Assembly (NCBI GenBank): GCA_902560045.1
Contig: CACEKJ010000003.1
Location: forward strand, 25,035-89,034
Length of the DNA stretch: 64,000 bases
DNA from: an uncultured Bacteroidota bacterium
Lineage (GTDB): Bacteria; Bacteroidota; Bacteroidia; Flavobacteriales; Flavobacteriaceae
Direction of reading: 5' to 3'
In this document: piece by piece, positions 33,583 to 42,342 of the stretch
How the letters are laid out: every line of letters starts with the position of its first letter
Numbering within the stretch: position 1 is the first letter of the stretch
Made by a program: the position numbers and the translations under genes
The notes under the pieces: model-generated
What the model was told of the DNA's origin: nothing
The model's input: the letters and a program-made list of their open reading frames with translations, nothing else
The model's database searches: none

Positions 33583-33941
33583 GACTCAATAGTTTTAGAC
33601 AAAGACAAAAGTAATGATTTAATAGAATTTTCAACCTCTTCATAAGAAGGAATGTCTTGACCAAAAAAAACAAAAACCAAATCACAGGAGACAATATCAT
33701 ATTGTTCAATATTCAAACGAAAAGATTCTCTCATTAATCTTTTTATTTTGTTTCTGTTAACCGCAAGGCTATGTGTTTTTTTTCCCACAGAAAAAGCAAC
33801 ACGAAAATCTTTATCAGAATCTGCCTTTAGATAATAAAGAGAACAACTAGAAGAGGAGAGTTTTTTTCCAGACGTAAAAACAGCATCTAGTGAAGCAGCA
33901 TTTCTAAGAATATTTTTTTTAGGAAGTGAGCGTGCTATCAA
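33579..33941 (-). CDS. rnpA: Ribonuclease P protein component
   Basis: A 120-residue basic protein partnering the RNase P RNA in tRNA 5' processing. The RNA-binding signature FSVGKKTHSLAVNRNKIKRLMRESFR-like block is present (about 50-75), with RNKIKRLMRE as the core. The start is TTG at 33941, two bases after the M1 peptidase stop; an in-frame stop at 33960 excludes upstream alternatives. Its usual partner rpmH is not here. It sits within a run of genes for exported proteins. Confidence 0.92.
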   Translation of the reverse strand: MIARSLPKKNILRNAASLDAVFTSGKKLSSSSCSLYYLKADSDKDFRVAFSVGKKTHSLAVNRNKIKRLMRESFRLNIEQYDIVSCDLVFVFFGQDIPSYEEVENSIKSLLLSLSKTIES

Positions 33942-33943
33942 AA

Positions 33944-35767
33944 CTAAAGGGATAAGAAATTATTAACTCTATCAACATCCGCCATTTCCCCTTTAGGATC
34001 AATTATAATTTCTGAAATACTATCAGCCACAACATCCATTGTAAAAGAGTAGTAAGGTTTTGCCCAGCTCCATGAATCAAGAACTTTCATGTTTTTAAGT
34101 GGTTTTGAACCCCTCATTTTTGTCATGGGGATGTTATAAAGCAGAGTTTCTCCAGACTTTAGTTTAATTTTTAAATCAATTGGCATTCCCATTTGACCAA
34201 TTCTCTGAAGATTAACAGTTGTCATATCCTTATCAGCAACAACACTGTTTATAGCATAGTCAATTGTCATGGTTGATTGAGCCCAGTCTAGTAAATACCA
34301 GTCTAGTTCAAGGCCAGAAACTTTTTCAGAAGAGCGGATAAAATCATTTGGTTTAGGATGTTTAAAAGCCCAGTCATCAAAATATTTTTTTAAACTATTA
34401 TCAAAATTTTCTTTTCCAATTATATATTGAAGCTGAGACAAAAAAATTGAACCTTTATCATACGCACTCATTCCATAACCGGTGTTATATTTAAACCTGT
34501 CTGCGTGAGTAGTCATGGGCTCCTCTAACCCAAGATTAACCCAATTAAAATAGTCATCATAGGCTTTAGCGTTTGGTAAAGCCTTGCCCTGATTCAACAC
34601 AACGTTTAAGGCTACATCATCAATATAACTTGTAAAACCTTCATCCATCCAAGAATGTTTGGATTCATTCGTGGCCATTAAGAATTGAAACCAAGTATGT
34701 GCAATTTCATGTGAGGTTACAGAGTATAGACTTTCAATTGTAGGATGACCGACACCATCAATAAATGTACACATAGCGTACTCCATTCCACCATCTCCCG
34801 CCATAATTACAGAGTACTGAGAATAAGGATATCTGCCAATTGTTTCGCTAAAGAAGGTTAAAAAATTTGCAGAATTTTCTTGAAACTCTTTCCAAAGATT
34901 AACGAATTCAGAATCACTTTTGTAAAAGAAATGCATTCTGGGACCACCATCGATATCCAAAAAATCGTGAATAAAATTGGGGTCTGCAGCCCAGCTAAAA
35001 TCATGAACATTAGGCGCTATAAACCGCCAAGAAATTTTTTCGTCATGCACAACACCTTCTTTTAAAGGAGCATACCCATGACCAACAAGTTCCGGGTCTT
35101 GTAAATAACCTGAACCCGCAACCGTATAGTCTTTGTCTATGTTTATTGTTACATCAAAATTTCCCCAAATTCCGTAAAACTCTCTTCCAATATATGGGTT
35201 AGCATGCCATCCTTCGTCATCATATTGACAAAGTTTAGGATACCATTGTGACATTGAAAAAGCAACATTGTCTTCGCTATTTTTTCCAGACCGTCTAACC
35301 ATCGCAGGAGTTTGTATAAAAAACTCCATTTCTAAAACAGAGCTTTCGCCGGACCTAATGGGTTTGTCTAGACTAACTTCTAATATTGTCTCTTCAATTT
35401 TAAAGGACACAGGTTTTCCGTCTTGTAATAACCACTTTATTTGAACATCCCCCCAATCCTCTTTAGGCATAGAAAGTAGTTTTTTAGACATGCTTCTAGA
35501 ATCGTCAGAAGAATACCTGGAGTTTTGTTCTAGATCAGTTCCTGGCTTAAAAGCATTAAAGTATAAGTGGTAAAAAACACGATCCAAATCATCCGGGGAA
35601 TTGTTTGTAAACACAAGATTTTGTGTTCCTTTATATGTGTGGTTTTCTACGTCTACATCAATTACCATTGTGTAGTCAACTTCTTGTTGCCAGCGAAAAG
35701 TATTTTCCTGTGTAAAACACATCAAAGTAAACACGAAGAAAAATAAATACAGGGCAAGTTTTTTCAT
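33944..35767 (-). CDS. M1 family metallopeptidase (secreted), copy 1
   Basis: A 607-residue zinc aminopeptidase-like protein with a signal peptide (to about residue 19). The N-terminal domain is the beta-saddle of M1 enzymes. The catalytic motif is SHEIAHTWF (HExxH near residue 352), followed by WMDEGFTSY, whose Glu is the third zinc ligand. The substrate-binding GxMEN of aminopeptidase N appears as GDGGMEYAM. It probably trims peptides in the periplasm or outside. It lies two bases after the nuclease gene and two before rnpA. Confidence 0.9.
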   Translation of the reverse strand: MKKLALYLFFFVFTLMCFTQENTFRWQQEVDYTMVIDVDVENHTYKGTQNLVFTNNSPDDLDRVFYHLYFNAFKPGTDLEQNSRYSSDDSRSMSKKLLSMPKEDWGDVQIKWLLQDGKPVSFKIEETILEVSLDKPIRSGESSVLEMEFFIQTPAMVRRSGKNSEDNVAFSMSQWYPKLCQYDDEGWHANPYIGREFYGIWGNFDVTINIDKDYTVAGSGYLQDPELVGHGYAPLKEGVVHDEKISWRFIAPNVHDFSWAADPNFIHDFLDIDGGPRMHFFYKSDSEFVNLWKEFQENSANFLTFFSETIGRYPYSQYSVIMAGDGGMEYAMCTFIDGVGHPTIESLYSVTSHEIAHTWFQFLMATNESKHSWMDEGFTSYIDDVALNVVLNQGKALPNAKAYDDYFNWVNLGLEEPMTTHADRFKYNTGYGMSAYDKGSIFLSQLQYIIGKENFDNSLKKYFDDWAFKHPKPNDFIRSSEKVSGLELDWYLLDWAQSTMTIDYAINSVVADKDMTTVNLQRIGQMGMPIDLKIKLKSGETLLYNIPMTKMRGSKPLKNMKVLDSWSWAKPYYSFTMDVVADSISEIIIDPKGEMADVDRVNNFLSL

Positions 35768-35769
35768 AA

Positions 35770-38700
35770 TTAATGTATTACAAACTTCTTAGTTAATCTA
35801 TCATTTCCTGATTCTAATTCAATTATATAAATACCTGCAGACAACCCAACTGTTGAAACCTCCTGAGTATTTATATTATTGTAAAGAGTAGTAGACAACA
35901 CTTCTGTGCCTAGAATGTTATATAAACTTACGCTAATATTATTTGATTGAGTTGCTAAGCCTTCAAGAGTAATGTAATTTTCATTTATTCCCTTAAATGC
36001 ATTAAGCATACTTGTTGACACTTCTTGAGTACTCATTGTGTCAGCACCCACGTGGATGAAGAATCTTCCAGCACCCTCTAAATCACTTGTTGGAGTTAAC
36101 ACAAAATCTCCTTCATAAAGATTGGTGAAAGTACCCATCTCAACGTCTTCCAAATACACATTAGGATCTGGGATGGTGGCTGTGTGAAGATTGACTCTAA
36201 ACTCTTGTCCAGCCGATTGATTAATTATCAGTGGAATCACCGCATTTTCCATGGCTGAAACAGGCAATTGCTGGTGAGCAAAATTAATTCCCTCGTCATT
36301 TTCAACAAGTCTTGATGAAATGGCTGAGCCCTGAAAATAGTCTCCAAGATCATAACCAGGATCAAGTCCTAAAGTCATATTTTCTTGAAACTTTATATGT
36401 GCATCCTCAATTAATTCATCATAATTATAAAGCCTTAAAAAGATCTCGGCAGGCTCAATTGGATCCCCAGAAATGAAATCATCATTTGAAGTTGGCGATA
36501 CTGTTTGCATGGCTTCGGTAAACGATATATTTTCACCGCTTGTATCATCCGACGCTATGAAAAAGGCTTGACCTGGTGCAAAATAGACAGCTGAATTAGA
36601 ATTGTAATCATGACCCCTAGCTGTATAACCAGTACCATCAGCATTCCATCCATAAATAGCAAAAAAATTAGTATCAATTTTACTGACATTCGAACTCAAA
36701 AAATTATTTGTGTTATCTGCATCATCATTTGCATTAATGTATGAAGGATAAGGGTTGGCTACTAAATTCCACCTTCTACCACTACCACTATTTGCCGCAT
36801 CATTGTTAATCACAGACTGGGTTTCATCACTGGATGAAATAGTACCTGTGAATGCCAAAATTTGAGTGCCTCCACTAACAGTTCCCATTTGATATCCTTT
36901 TCCAATATCAAAATTTCCAGCATCCCCGACGGTTCCAGTTGTATAATTTGTCCATGTATCAACACTATTATCATAGTATCCTACAGCATATGCTGAACTA
37001 TTAGTAGCTAAAGTTGCTGTGCCCGAGGTATTTGTACTTACAAAACTTGAAATTGATAAGCCATCCACTGGGGAGCCAATTAAATCCCACTCGCCTGAGG
37101 CAGCAATATTAACAAATCTGTTATAGGTTATATTTCCAGATGTTGACCCATCAACTTTTATAGCCGAAAATTCATCACTGTTAGAATTCATTGTTACCGT
37201 TCCAGAATTGGAAAAATTTCCCGAAAGGGCCAGTGATCCAGTAGCTTCAATATCTAAAACACCATTAGCTTTTACGGTAAGGTCTGTAATAGAGATGTCT
37301 GTGGAAATATCCGGATCATTTGTAGCGTCATGAATAAAAACTTTATCTCCCGATGCAGGAACAACACCGCTTGACCAATTGCCAGCTGTTGCCCAACTGG
37401 CGTTTGAGCGACCGGTCCATGTGTCTACATCCGTAGCCCCAATCCAATACCCAGGATCATAATCACCCGGGGCCGTTTGCTCATTATCAGTAGAGCCGCC
37501 TCCCCCTGTATCATTCTCAACATTCCAGTCACTTGAGGCCCAGGAAGACGAAGGTGTGGTTGAAGAAGCCTTCCTTTCCGCTCTTCCATCTTCAAATTCG
37601 TGGGCAGTGCCAGAACCGTCTTCACCAGCCACACCAAACATGTCTATAACAGTGTATGTTGACGCGTCTGAGTTAGAATATGTAACTCCACTTGCTATTG
37701 TTATTATTGCAATGTTGTCGTCACCGTTGCTGTCAACAGCCCCTCCAGTCCCAGATTTTCCGTCAGGCTCAAAACCATACATTGTAGCAAAATTAGTTCC
37801 TGAGTTTGTGTCATTACTGATTATACAAAAAGTGTTTGCAGCAAGTGTTGCCCCGCATTCTGAACTTAAACTAATTTTAGCGCTCTGAGGAGTAGAGCCC
37901 CCGTTTGTCCATCGAAGAAGATAATAGGTTGAGAGGTCCACACTTTTGTTTGACGAGTTGTAGACCTCAACAAAACGACTAGAGGCGGAATTGTTTGGGT
38001 CAGCAAGCTCGGTTATTATTAGCTCTTTTTCATCATCGGTAACCGAAACAGTATATTGGCTATTAATCAGGTTTGCAGAACCCGAGGTGACAGCCACATC
38101 AACTACAATAGTTTCATCATGATTGTCATTGTCGTTGTGTATTGTCATCCCAATATCTTTTGTTTCATTGTCACTTGTAAAAGTCCATGAGGATAGGTTT
38201 AAAGTATAATCTCCACCTTCAGCTGTGGTTGAACTATTGTTTGCCGTAACACTTATTGTAACATCAGCTGCATAGTTTAGCATAGTGGCTGTCAGCGTTC
38301 CAGTTACATTACCATCCGTTTCATTGACAGAGCTTGAGCTACTAAAAGAAATTCTTGGCGCTGCAAGGTTCCACCAATCAGTAACAGTTGGACCACCCCA
38401 GATTAGCTGGGCAATGTATGGGTTGTCGATAAAAGGGTTTCGGTTACCCTGCTTGGTTTCAAAAGTGTCATTTCTTAGAATCTCTATGGCGCTTGGGGGG
38501 TCTTCTTGATTCCACTCTAAAAAAATATCAGGCATGTCATTATGGGAATTGTTAGTTGAAGAAGCAACATCGTTTGGGTTTATCTGCGAAGGATATCTAA
38601 TGTACATATACATTATAGCCCTTGCTACATCCCCACGGTAATCATCTCCTCCAGTTCCAGTGCCGTCTCCAGGAAAAAACACACCACTATTTAAAACAGA

Positions 38701-39195
38701 ATCCCCTGACCCATCTCCGTACACATTATTGTTTCTTGTTGAGTTCATTTGGCAATCGGCCGCTCTAAGGTTGTGAAGGTCAGTTCCTGACCCAGCAGAG
38801 TCAGTGACAAGGGCAGGGGTCGCAAGAGACTTAGGAAAGATATGTTCTCTGTTCCAGTATCCGGTACAGGTGCCACTTGACATTAAGGACTTGTCTCGAG
38901 AGATGTCATTTTTTGGTTCAGCATCTGAACCATCTTCATAACCGTATATCAATGAAACATTATTTGAACCAGAGATTAAGTCGCTTATCTGCAAAACATC
39001 CCAAGTGTCTTCACTTCCAGAGGTATAGGGCAAATTGGTGTGTCCTGATGAAATTAAAGAATTTAATGTTGATTTTAAAGCAGCACTTGATTGGTTCCAG
39101 TTTACAGAGTTGTAATAATCATCCATACCGCTCTGCTGCGATAAAATTAATAAAGGACAAAGAAGAACAAACAAAAACAGTTTAAAAATTTTCAT
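35770..39195 (-). CDS. Secreted multidomain nuclease (endonuclease I + Calx-beta + lamin-tail + T9SS sorting domain)
   Basis: A 1141-residue exported protein. After a signal peptide (1-19) comes an endonuclease I domain (about 25-275) with NREHIFPKS (His118) and DLHNLRAADCQ. A Calx-beta-like region follows (about 283-385, SVNETDGNVTGTLTA), then a lamin-tail domain (about 390-520, LIITELADPNNSASSRFVEV). A long Gly/Ser/Asn/Asp-rich beta region comes next, and a type IX secretion C-terminal domain (about 1065-1141) has ISVSLYNILGTEV and AGIYIIELESG. It should be displayed or released outside the cell to degrade DNA for nutrients. It overlaps the upstream hydrolase gene by four bases. Confidence 0.92.
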   Translation of the reverse strand: MKIFKLFLFVLLCPLLILSQQSGMDDYYNSVNWNQSSAALKSTLNSLISSGHTNLPYTSGSEDTWDVLQISDLISGSNNVSLIYGYEDGSDAEPKNDISRDKSLMSSGTCTGYWNREHIFPKSLATPALVTDSAGSGTDLHNLRAADCQMNSTRNNNVYGDGSGDSVLNSGVFFPGDGTGTGGDDYRGDVARAIMYMYIRYPSQINPNDVASSTNNSHNDMPDIFLEWNQEDPPSAIEILRNDTFETKQGNRNPFIDNPYIAQLIWGGPTVTDWWNLAAPRISFSSSSSVNETDGNVTGTLTATMLNYAADVTISVTANNSSTTAEGGDYTLNLSSWTFTSDNETKDIGMTIHNDNDNHDETIVVDVAVTSGSANLINSQYTVSVTDDEKELIITELADPNNSASSRFVEVYNSSNKSVDLSTYYLLRWTNGGSTPQSAKISLSSECGATLAANTFCIISNDTNSGTNFATMYGFEPDGKSGTGGAVDSNGDDNIAIITIASGVTYSNSDASTYTVIDMFGVAGEDGSGTAHEFEDGRAERKASSTTPSSSWASSDWNVENDTGGGGSTDNEQTAPGDYDPGYWIGATDVDTWTGRSNASWATAGNWSSGVVPASGDKVFIHDATNDPDISTDISITDLTVKANGVLDIEATGSLALSGNFSNSGTVTMNSNSDEFSAIKVDGSTSGNITYNRFVNIAASGEWDLIGSPVDGLSISSFVSTNTSGTATLATNSSAYAVGYYDNSVDTWTNYTTGTVGDAGNFDIGKGYQMGTVSGGTQILAFTGTISSSDETQSVINNDAANSGSGRRWNLVANPYPSYINANDDADNTNNFLSSNVSKIDTNFFAIYGWNADGTGYTARGHDYNSNSAVYFAPGQAFFIASDDTSGENISFTEAMQTVSPTSNDDFISGDPIEPAEIFLRLYNYDELIEDAHIKFQENMTLGLDPGYDLGDYFQGSAISSRLVENDEGINFAHQQLPVSAMENAVIPLIINQSAGQEFRVNLHTATIPDPNVYLEDVEMGTFTNLYEGDFVLTPTSDLEGAGRFFIHVGADTMSTQEVSTSMLNAFKGINENYITLEGLATQSNNISVSLYNILGTEVLSTTLYNNINTQEVSTVGLSAGIYIIELESGNDRLTKKFVIH

Positions 39196-40043
39196 AAATC
39201 GACCAAGTTAAATTTTTTATTTAGACGAACCCCTCGCTCAGTTTTGTGAAGTGATCCAACTTCTACAAAAGCATCGTGCTCAAAGAACAAAAACACATTG
39301 TTTTCGGTGCAATAATTTAAGAATAAATCTTTTTCTTTCAAAGAGATTAAAGGCCTTATGTCATAACCAGGAATATAAGGCAAAGGAACATGACCATGCG
39401 TAGGCACAAGGTCAGCGGCAAAGGCAATTTTTTGACCTTTGTAATTAATAACCGGAATCATTTGTTTTTCAGTATGGCCATCCACAAACAACACGTCAAA
39501 ACCCAACTCGGTTTTGGTTAAATAATTAACCTCATCCTTTTCTAAATAATTTAATTGACCAGACTCCATTATAGGACTAATATTTTCTTTTAAAAAAGAA
39601 GCGCTTTCCCTTTTGTTTGGATTTGTTGCCCAATCCCAATGACCTTTGTTGCTCCAGTATTTTGCGTTTTTAAAAGTTGTTTCTAGCGAGTTTTTACCAG
39701 ACCAAACCACCCCTCCACCACAATGATCAAAATGAAGATGAGTGAGAAAAACATCGGTCACATCATCAGGGTGAAACCCGTGTTTTTTTAATGAGGACTC
39801 AAGCGTGTCTTTCCCCCATCGATAATAATAACCAAAGAATTTTTCACTTTGCTTATAACCCATACCCGTATCAACTAAGACAAGCCGATTACCATTCTCA
39901 ATAAGCAAACATCGCGCTGCAATTTTTACCATATTATTGTTGTCGGCAGGGTTGGTTTTTTGCCATATTGATTTTGGAACAACACCAAACATGGCGCCTC
40001 CGTCAAGCATAAAATTACCAGCTATTATGGGATATAAATTCAA
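39192..40043 (-). CDS. Metallo-beta-lactamase-fold hydrolase
   Basis: A 283-residue MBL-fold protein without a signal peptide. The zinc motif TDVFLTHLHFDHCGGGVVW (about 98-116) carries HxHxDH, later ligands appear in FVDGHTEKQMI and FAADLVPTHGHV, and VLVDTGMGYK is the usual early strand. It resembles N-acyl homoserine lactonase-like and quinolone-degrading hydrolases, but the substrate cannot be assigned. The start is TTG at 40043. It heads the five-gene run through nuclease, M1 peptidase, rnpA and OmpA. Confidence 0.87.
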   Translation of the reverse strand: MNLYPIIAGNFMLDGGAMFGVVPKSIWQKTNPADNNNMVKIAARCLLIENGNRLVLVDTGMGYKQSEKFFGYYYRWGKDTLESSLKKHGFHPDDVTDVFLTHLHFDHCGGGVVWSGKNSLETTFKNAKYWSNKGHWDWATNPNKRESASFLKENISPIMESGQLNYLEKDEVNYLTKTELGFDVLFVDGHTEKQMIPVINYKGQKIAFAADLVPTHGHVPLPYIPGYDIRPLISLKEKDLFLNYCTENNVFLFFEHDAFVEVGSLHKTERGVRLNKKFNLVDL

Positions 40044-40060
40044 GTGAAAATATTATTAAC

Positions 40061-40077
40061 TATATTTAATAAATATA
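40061..40077. promoter_or_regulatory. Mirrored divergent -7-like elements (TATATTTA on each strand)
   Basis: The 17-base near-palindrome TATATTTAATAAATATA places one TATATTTA on the plus strand (40061-40068, 19 bases before the permease TTG) and one on the minus strand (40070-40077, 26 bases before the hydrolase TTG). Each differs from TAnnTTTG only at the last base. Confidence 0.4.
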
Positions 40078-40087
40078 AAACAATATT

Positions 40088-42256
40088 TTGAAGAAACTAG
40101 AAAGAACCTTATCGTTGCCAGGAGCTATTGCGGTAAGTATTGGAGGAATGTTAAGCGGGATATTTGTCCTTCCGGGGTTAGCAGTTGGAATTACTGGATC
40201 TTCGGTATGGCTAGCATTTTTAGTAGCAGCACTATGTATACTTCCAGCCGTTCTTTCAAAGTCTGAGCTGGGCACAGCAATGCCAAAATCTGGAGGGACC
40301 TATGTATATATTGAAAGAGCTTTTGGCCCCCTGTTTGGAACAATTGCAGGAATAGGCCTTTGGCTATCCCTACTACTAAAAAGTGCCTTTTCTTTAGTTG
40401 GCCTTAGCGCATATCTTTATGTGGTTGTAAACATTGATGAAGCATACACTAAAGCAATAGCATTGTTAGCATTATTGCTGATATTTTTACTAAACGTCTT
40501 TGGTTTAAAGAAAGTAGAAAAAACACAGCTATTCATCGTGTCAGTTAGCATAATTTCACTAATTGTAATTATAGTTTTGGGCTTTAATTCTTTTGACTCA
40601 AAGCTCACCGAACCAGTTTTCTCTGACGGAACAAACGGCTTTATTGCGGGAGTTGCCTTTTTATATATTTCTTATGCAGGTGTAACAAAAATTGCAGCAA
40701 TCGCAGGAGAGATAAAAAACCCAGCAAAAAACCTTCCACTTACAATGATTATTTCATTGTTTTTGATTACTACAATATATTGTTTTGTGGCTCTTGCGTT
40801 GGTTGGAAACGTTGATGCCTCAATTCTAGCAACAGACATCAAACCAATTCACACACTTTTCCAAACAATCGGGGGAGACACCTTTGGATTAATTGCAGGA
40901 GTTGTAGGGGTTTTAACTCTAATGTCGATGGCAAACTCAGGAGTTTTGGCTTCTTCTAGGTTCCCTTTCGCAATGTCAAAAGACGGACTGCTTCCAAGCT
41001 ATTTGGCAGGAATTAACCCAAGGTTTATGACTCCGATTTCGGCAATTTTGACAACCTCAACACTAATAGCTTTAGCAATCATCTTCTTAGATGTAGTAAA
41101 GATTGCAAAATTAGCAAGCGCATTCAAAGTTTTGATGTTTATCTTCAATGAGCTTACGGTTATCGTTTTAAGAGAAACGAACGCACAGTGGTATAAACCA
41201 ACCTTTAAATCTCCACTATATCCATACGTACAGATTTTTGGAATTTTGAGCGGAATAGTCTTGTTGGCTTTTCTTGGCATTATGCCTGTTGTCTCAGTGT
41301 TAGGCGTAGTTGTTTTAGGCTTCTTAATATTTTTAGTTTACGGAAGTAAATCAGACAGAAGCGGAGTAGCATCAAGCTATGGAATATTTTCCTCATTTTT
41401 CAAAGACCCTTCAAAAATCAGAGAATATTCTGACGAATCAGAAGAATCAGAAGATGTTATTTCCACAGAAGCCCACGTTGTTGTTCCCTTACTTGGCGAT
41501 GAGGAGTCGCCGGAGATGCTTGTAGAAATGGCCTCAGCGATAAACAGCAAAAACTCTGTACAGGCTTTTGATATTACTGAGGTTCCAAACCAAACAGATT
41601 CGTCAGTTTTTATGGAAGACTCACCAGCGTCAACATCTCTAAAAAGAAGAATTAAAAGGCTATCTGAATCCAAGAATCTCTCGGTTGGTTTTGATGCCGT
41701 TGTAACTTACGAGCTCTCACAAACAATAAACAGGCTAAGCGCTCAGGACACATGCAAGTGGCTAGTTATGGGATGGGGAGCAAGACCAAACTCAGGGATT
41801 TTCATTACCAACCCAATCGGTTGGCTTTTGGCCAATATAAATTCAAATTTAGCTTTATATAAAGACAACGGGGTTAGGTATATTGGAAAAGTAGTATTAG
41901 CTCTAAGGCCAGGAAGAAAAGACAAGAACTTTATTGGAATAGCCGACAGTGTTTGTAAACATTTTGGAGCCTCTTTAACACTTCTTCATGTTGTTCCTGA
42001 AAAAGGACAAAAAACAGAAACGATTAAACACAGATCTGAAGAAAAGCTCACACAATATAAAGTAAAAGCTAATGTTGAGATCATTAAAAGCGATAAGCCT
42101 GTTGACACGATTTCTGAAATTTCTGCGAGCTACGACTTATTAATTTTGGGAACACCAGAAAAAGACAACTGGATCAAAGTCTTACTTGGAGGAGGAAAAG
42201 ACAAGTTTACTGAAAGAGCAGCATGTTCTGTTTTAAGAATTACTCTCAAAGATTAA
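40088..42256 (+). CDS. APC-family amino-acid permease with C-terminal universal-stress-like domains
   Basis: A 722-residue fusion. Residues 1 to about 425 form a twelve-helix APC permease with the unwound first helix motif PGAIAVSIGGMLSGIFVLPG and GGTYVYIERAFG. Residues from about 455 on are soluble and look like two universal-stress-protein folds: one starting AHVVVPLLGDEES, the second containing KVVLALRPGRKDKNFIGIA, LTLLHVVPEKG and LLILGTPEKDNW. It should import amino acids or amines, with the tail sensing nucleotide or stress state. The start is TTG at 40088; an in-frame stop lies at 40076. Confidence 0.87.
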   Translation: MKKLERTLSLPGAIAVSIGGMLSGIFVLPGLAVGITGSSVWLAFLVAALCILPAVLSKSELGTAMPKSGGTYVYIERAFGPLFGTIAGIGLWLSLLLKSAFSLVGLSAYLYVVVNIDEAYTKAIALLALLLIFLLNVFGLKKVEKTQLFIVSVSIISLIVIIVLGFNSFDSKLTEPVFSDGTNGFIAGVAFLYISYAGVTKIAAIAGEIKNPAKNLPLTMIISLFLITTIYCFVALALVGNVDASILATDIKPIHTLFQTIGGDTFGLIAGVVGVLTLMSMANSGVLASSRFPFAMSKDGLLPSYLAGINPRFMTPISAILTTSTLIALAIIFLDVVKIAKLASAFKVLMFIFNELTVIVLRETNAQWYKPTFKSPLYPYVQIFGILSGIVLLAFLGIMPVVSVLGVVVLGFLIFLVYGSKSDRSGVASSYGIFSSFFKDPSKIREYSDESEESEDVISTEAHVVVPLLGDEESPEMLVEMASAINSKNSVQAFDITEVPNQTDSSVFMEDSPASTSLKRRIKRLSESKNLSVGFDAVVTYELSQTINRLSAQDTCKWLVMGWGARPNSGIFITNPIGWLLANINSNLALYKDNGVRYIGKVVLALRPGRKDKNFIGIADSVCKHFGASLTLLHVVPEKGQKTETIKHRSEEKLTQYKVKANVEIIKSDKPVDTISEISASYDLLILGTPEKDNWIKVLLGGGKDKFTERAACSVLRITLKD

Positions 42257-42342
42257 GCGCAGGAATTATAATTCATATTAATTCAAAAAGAATTATAAAT
42301 ATGCATAGGATTTATTAAATTTGACCTAATTATTTTTTCTTA

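Noticed and set aside
37556..37888. A 110-codon plus-strand open frame within the nuclease gene
   Set aside because: It is an antisense shadow of the Gly/Ser-rich part of the nuclease.
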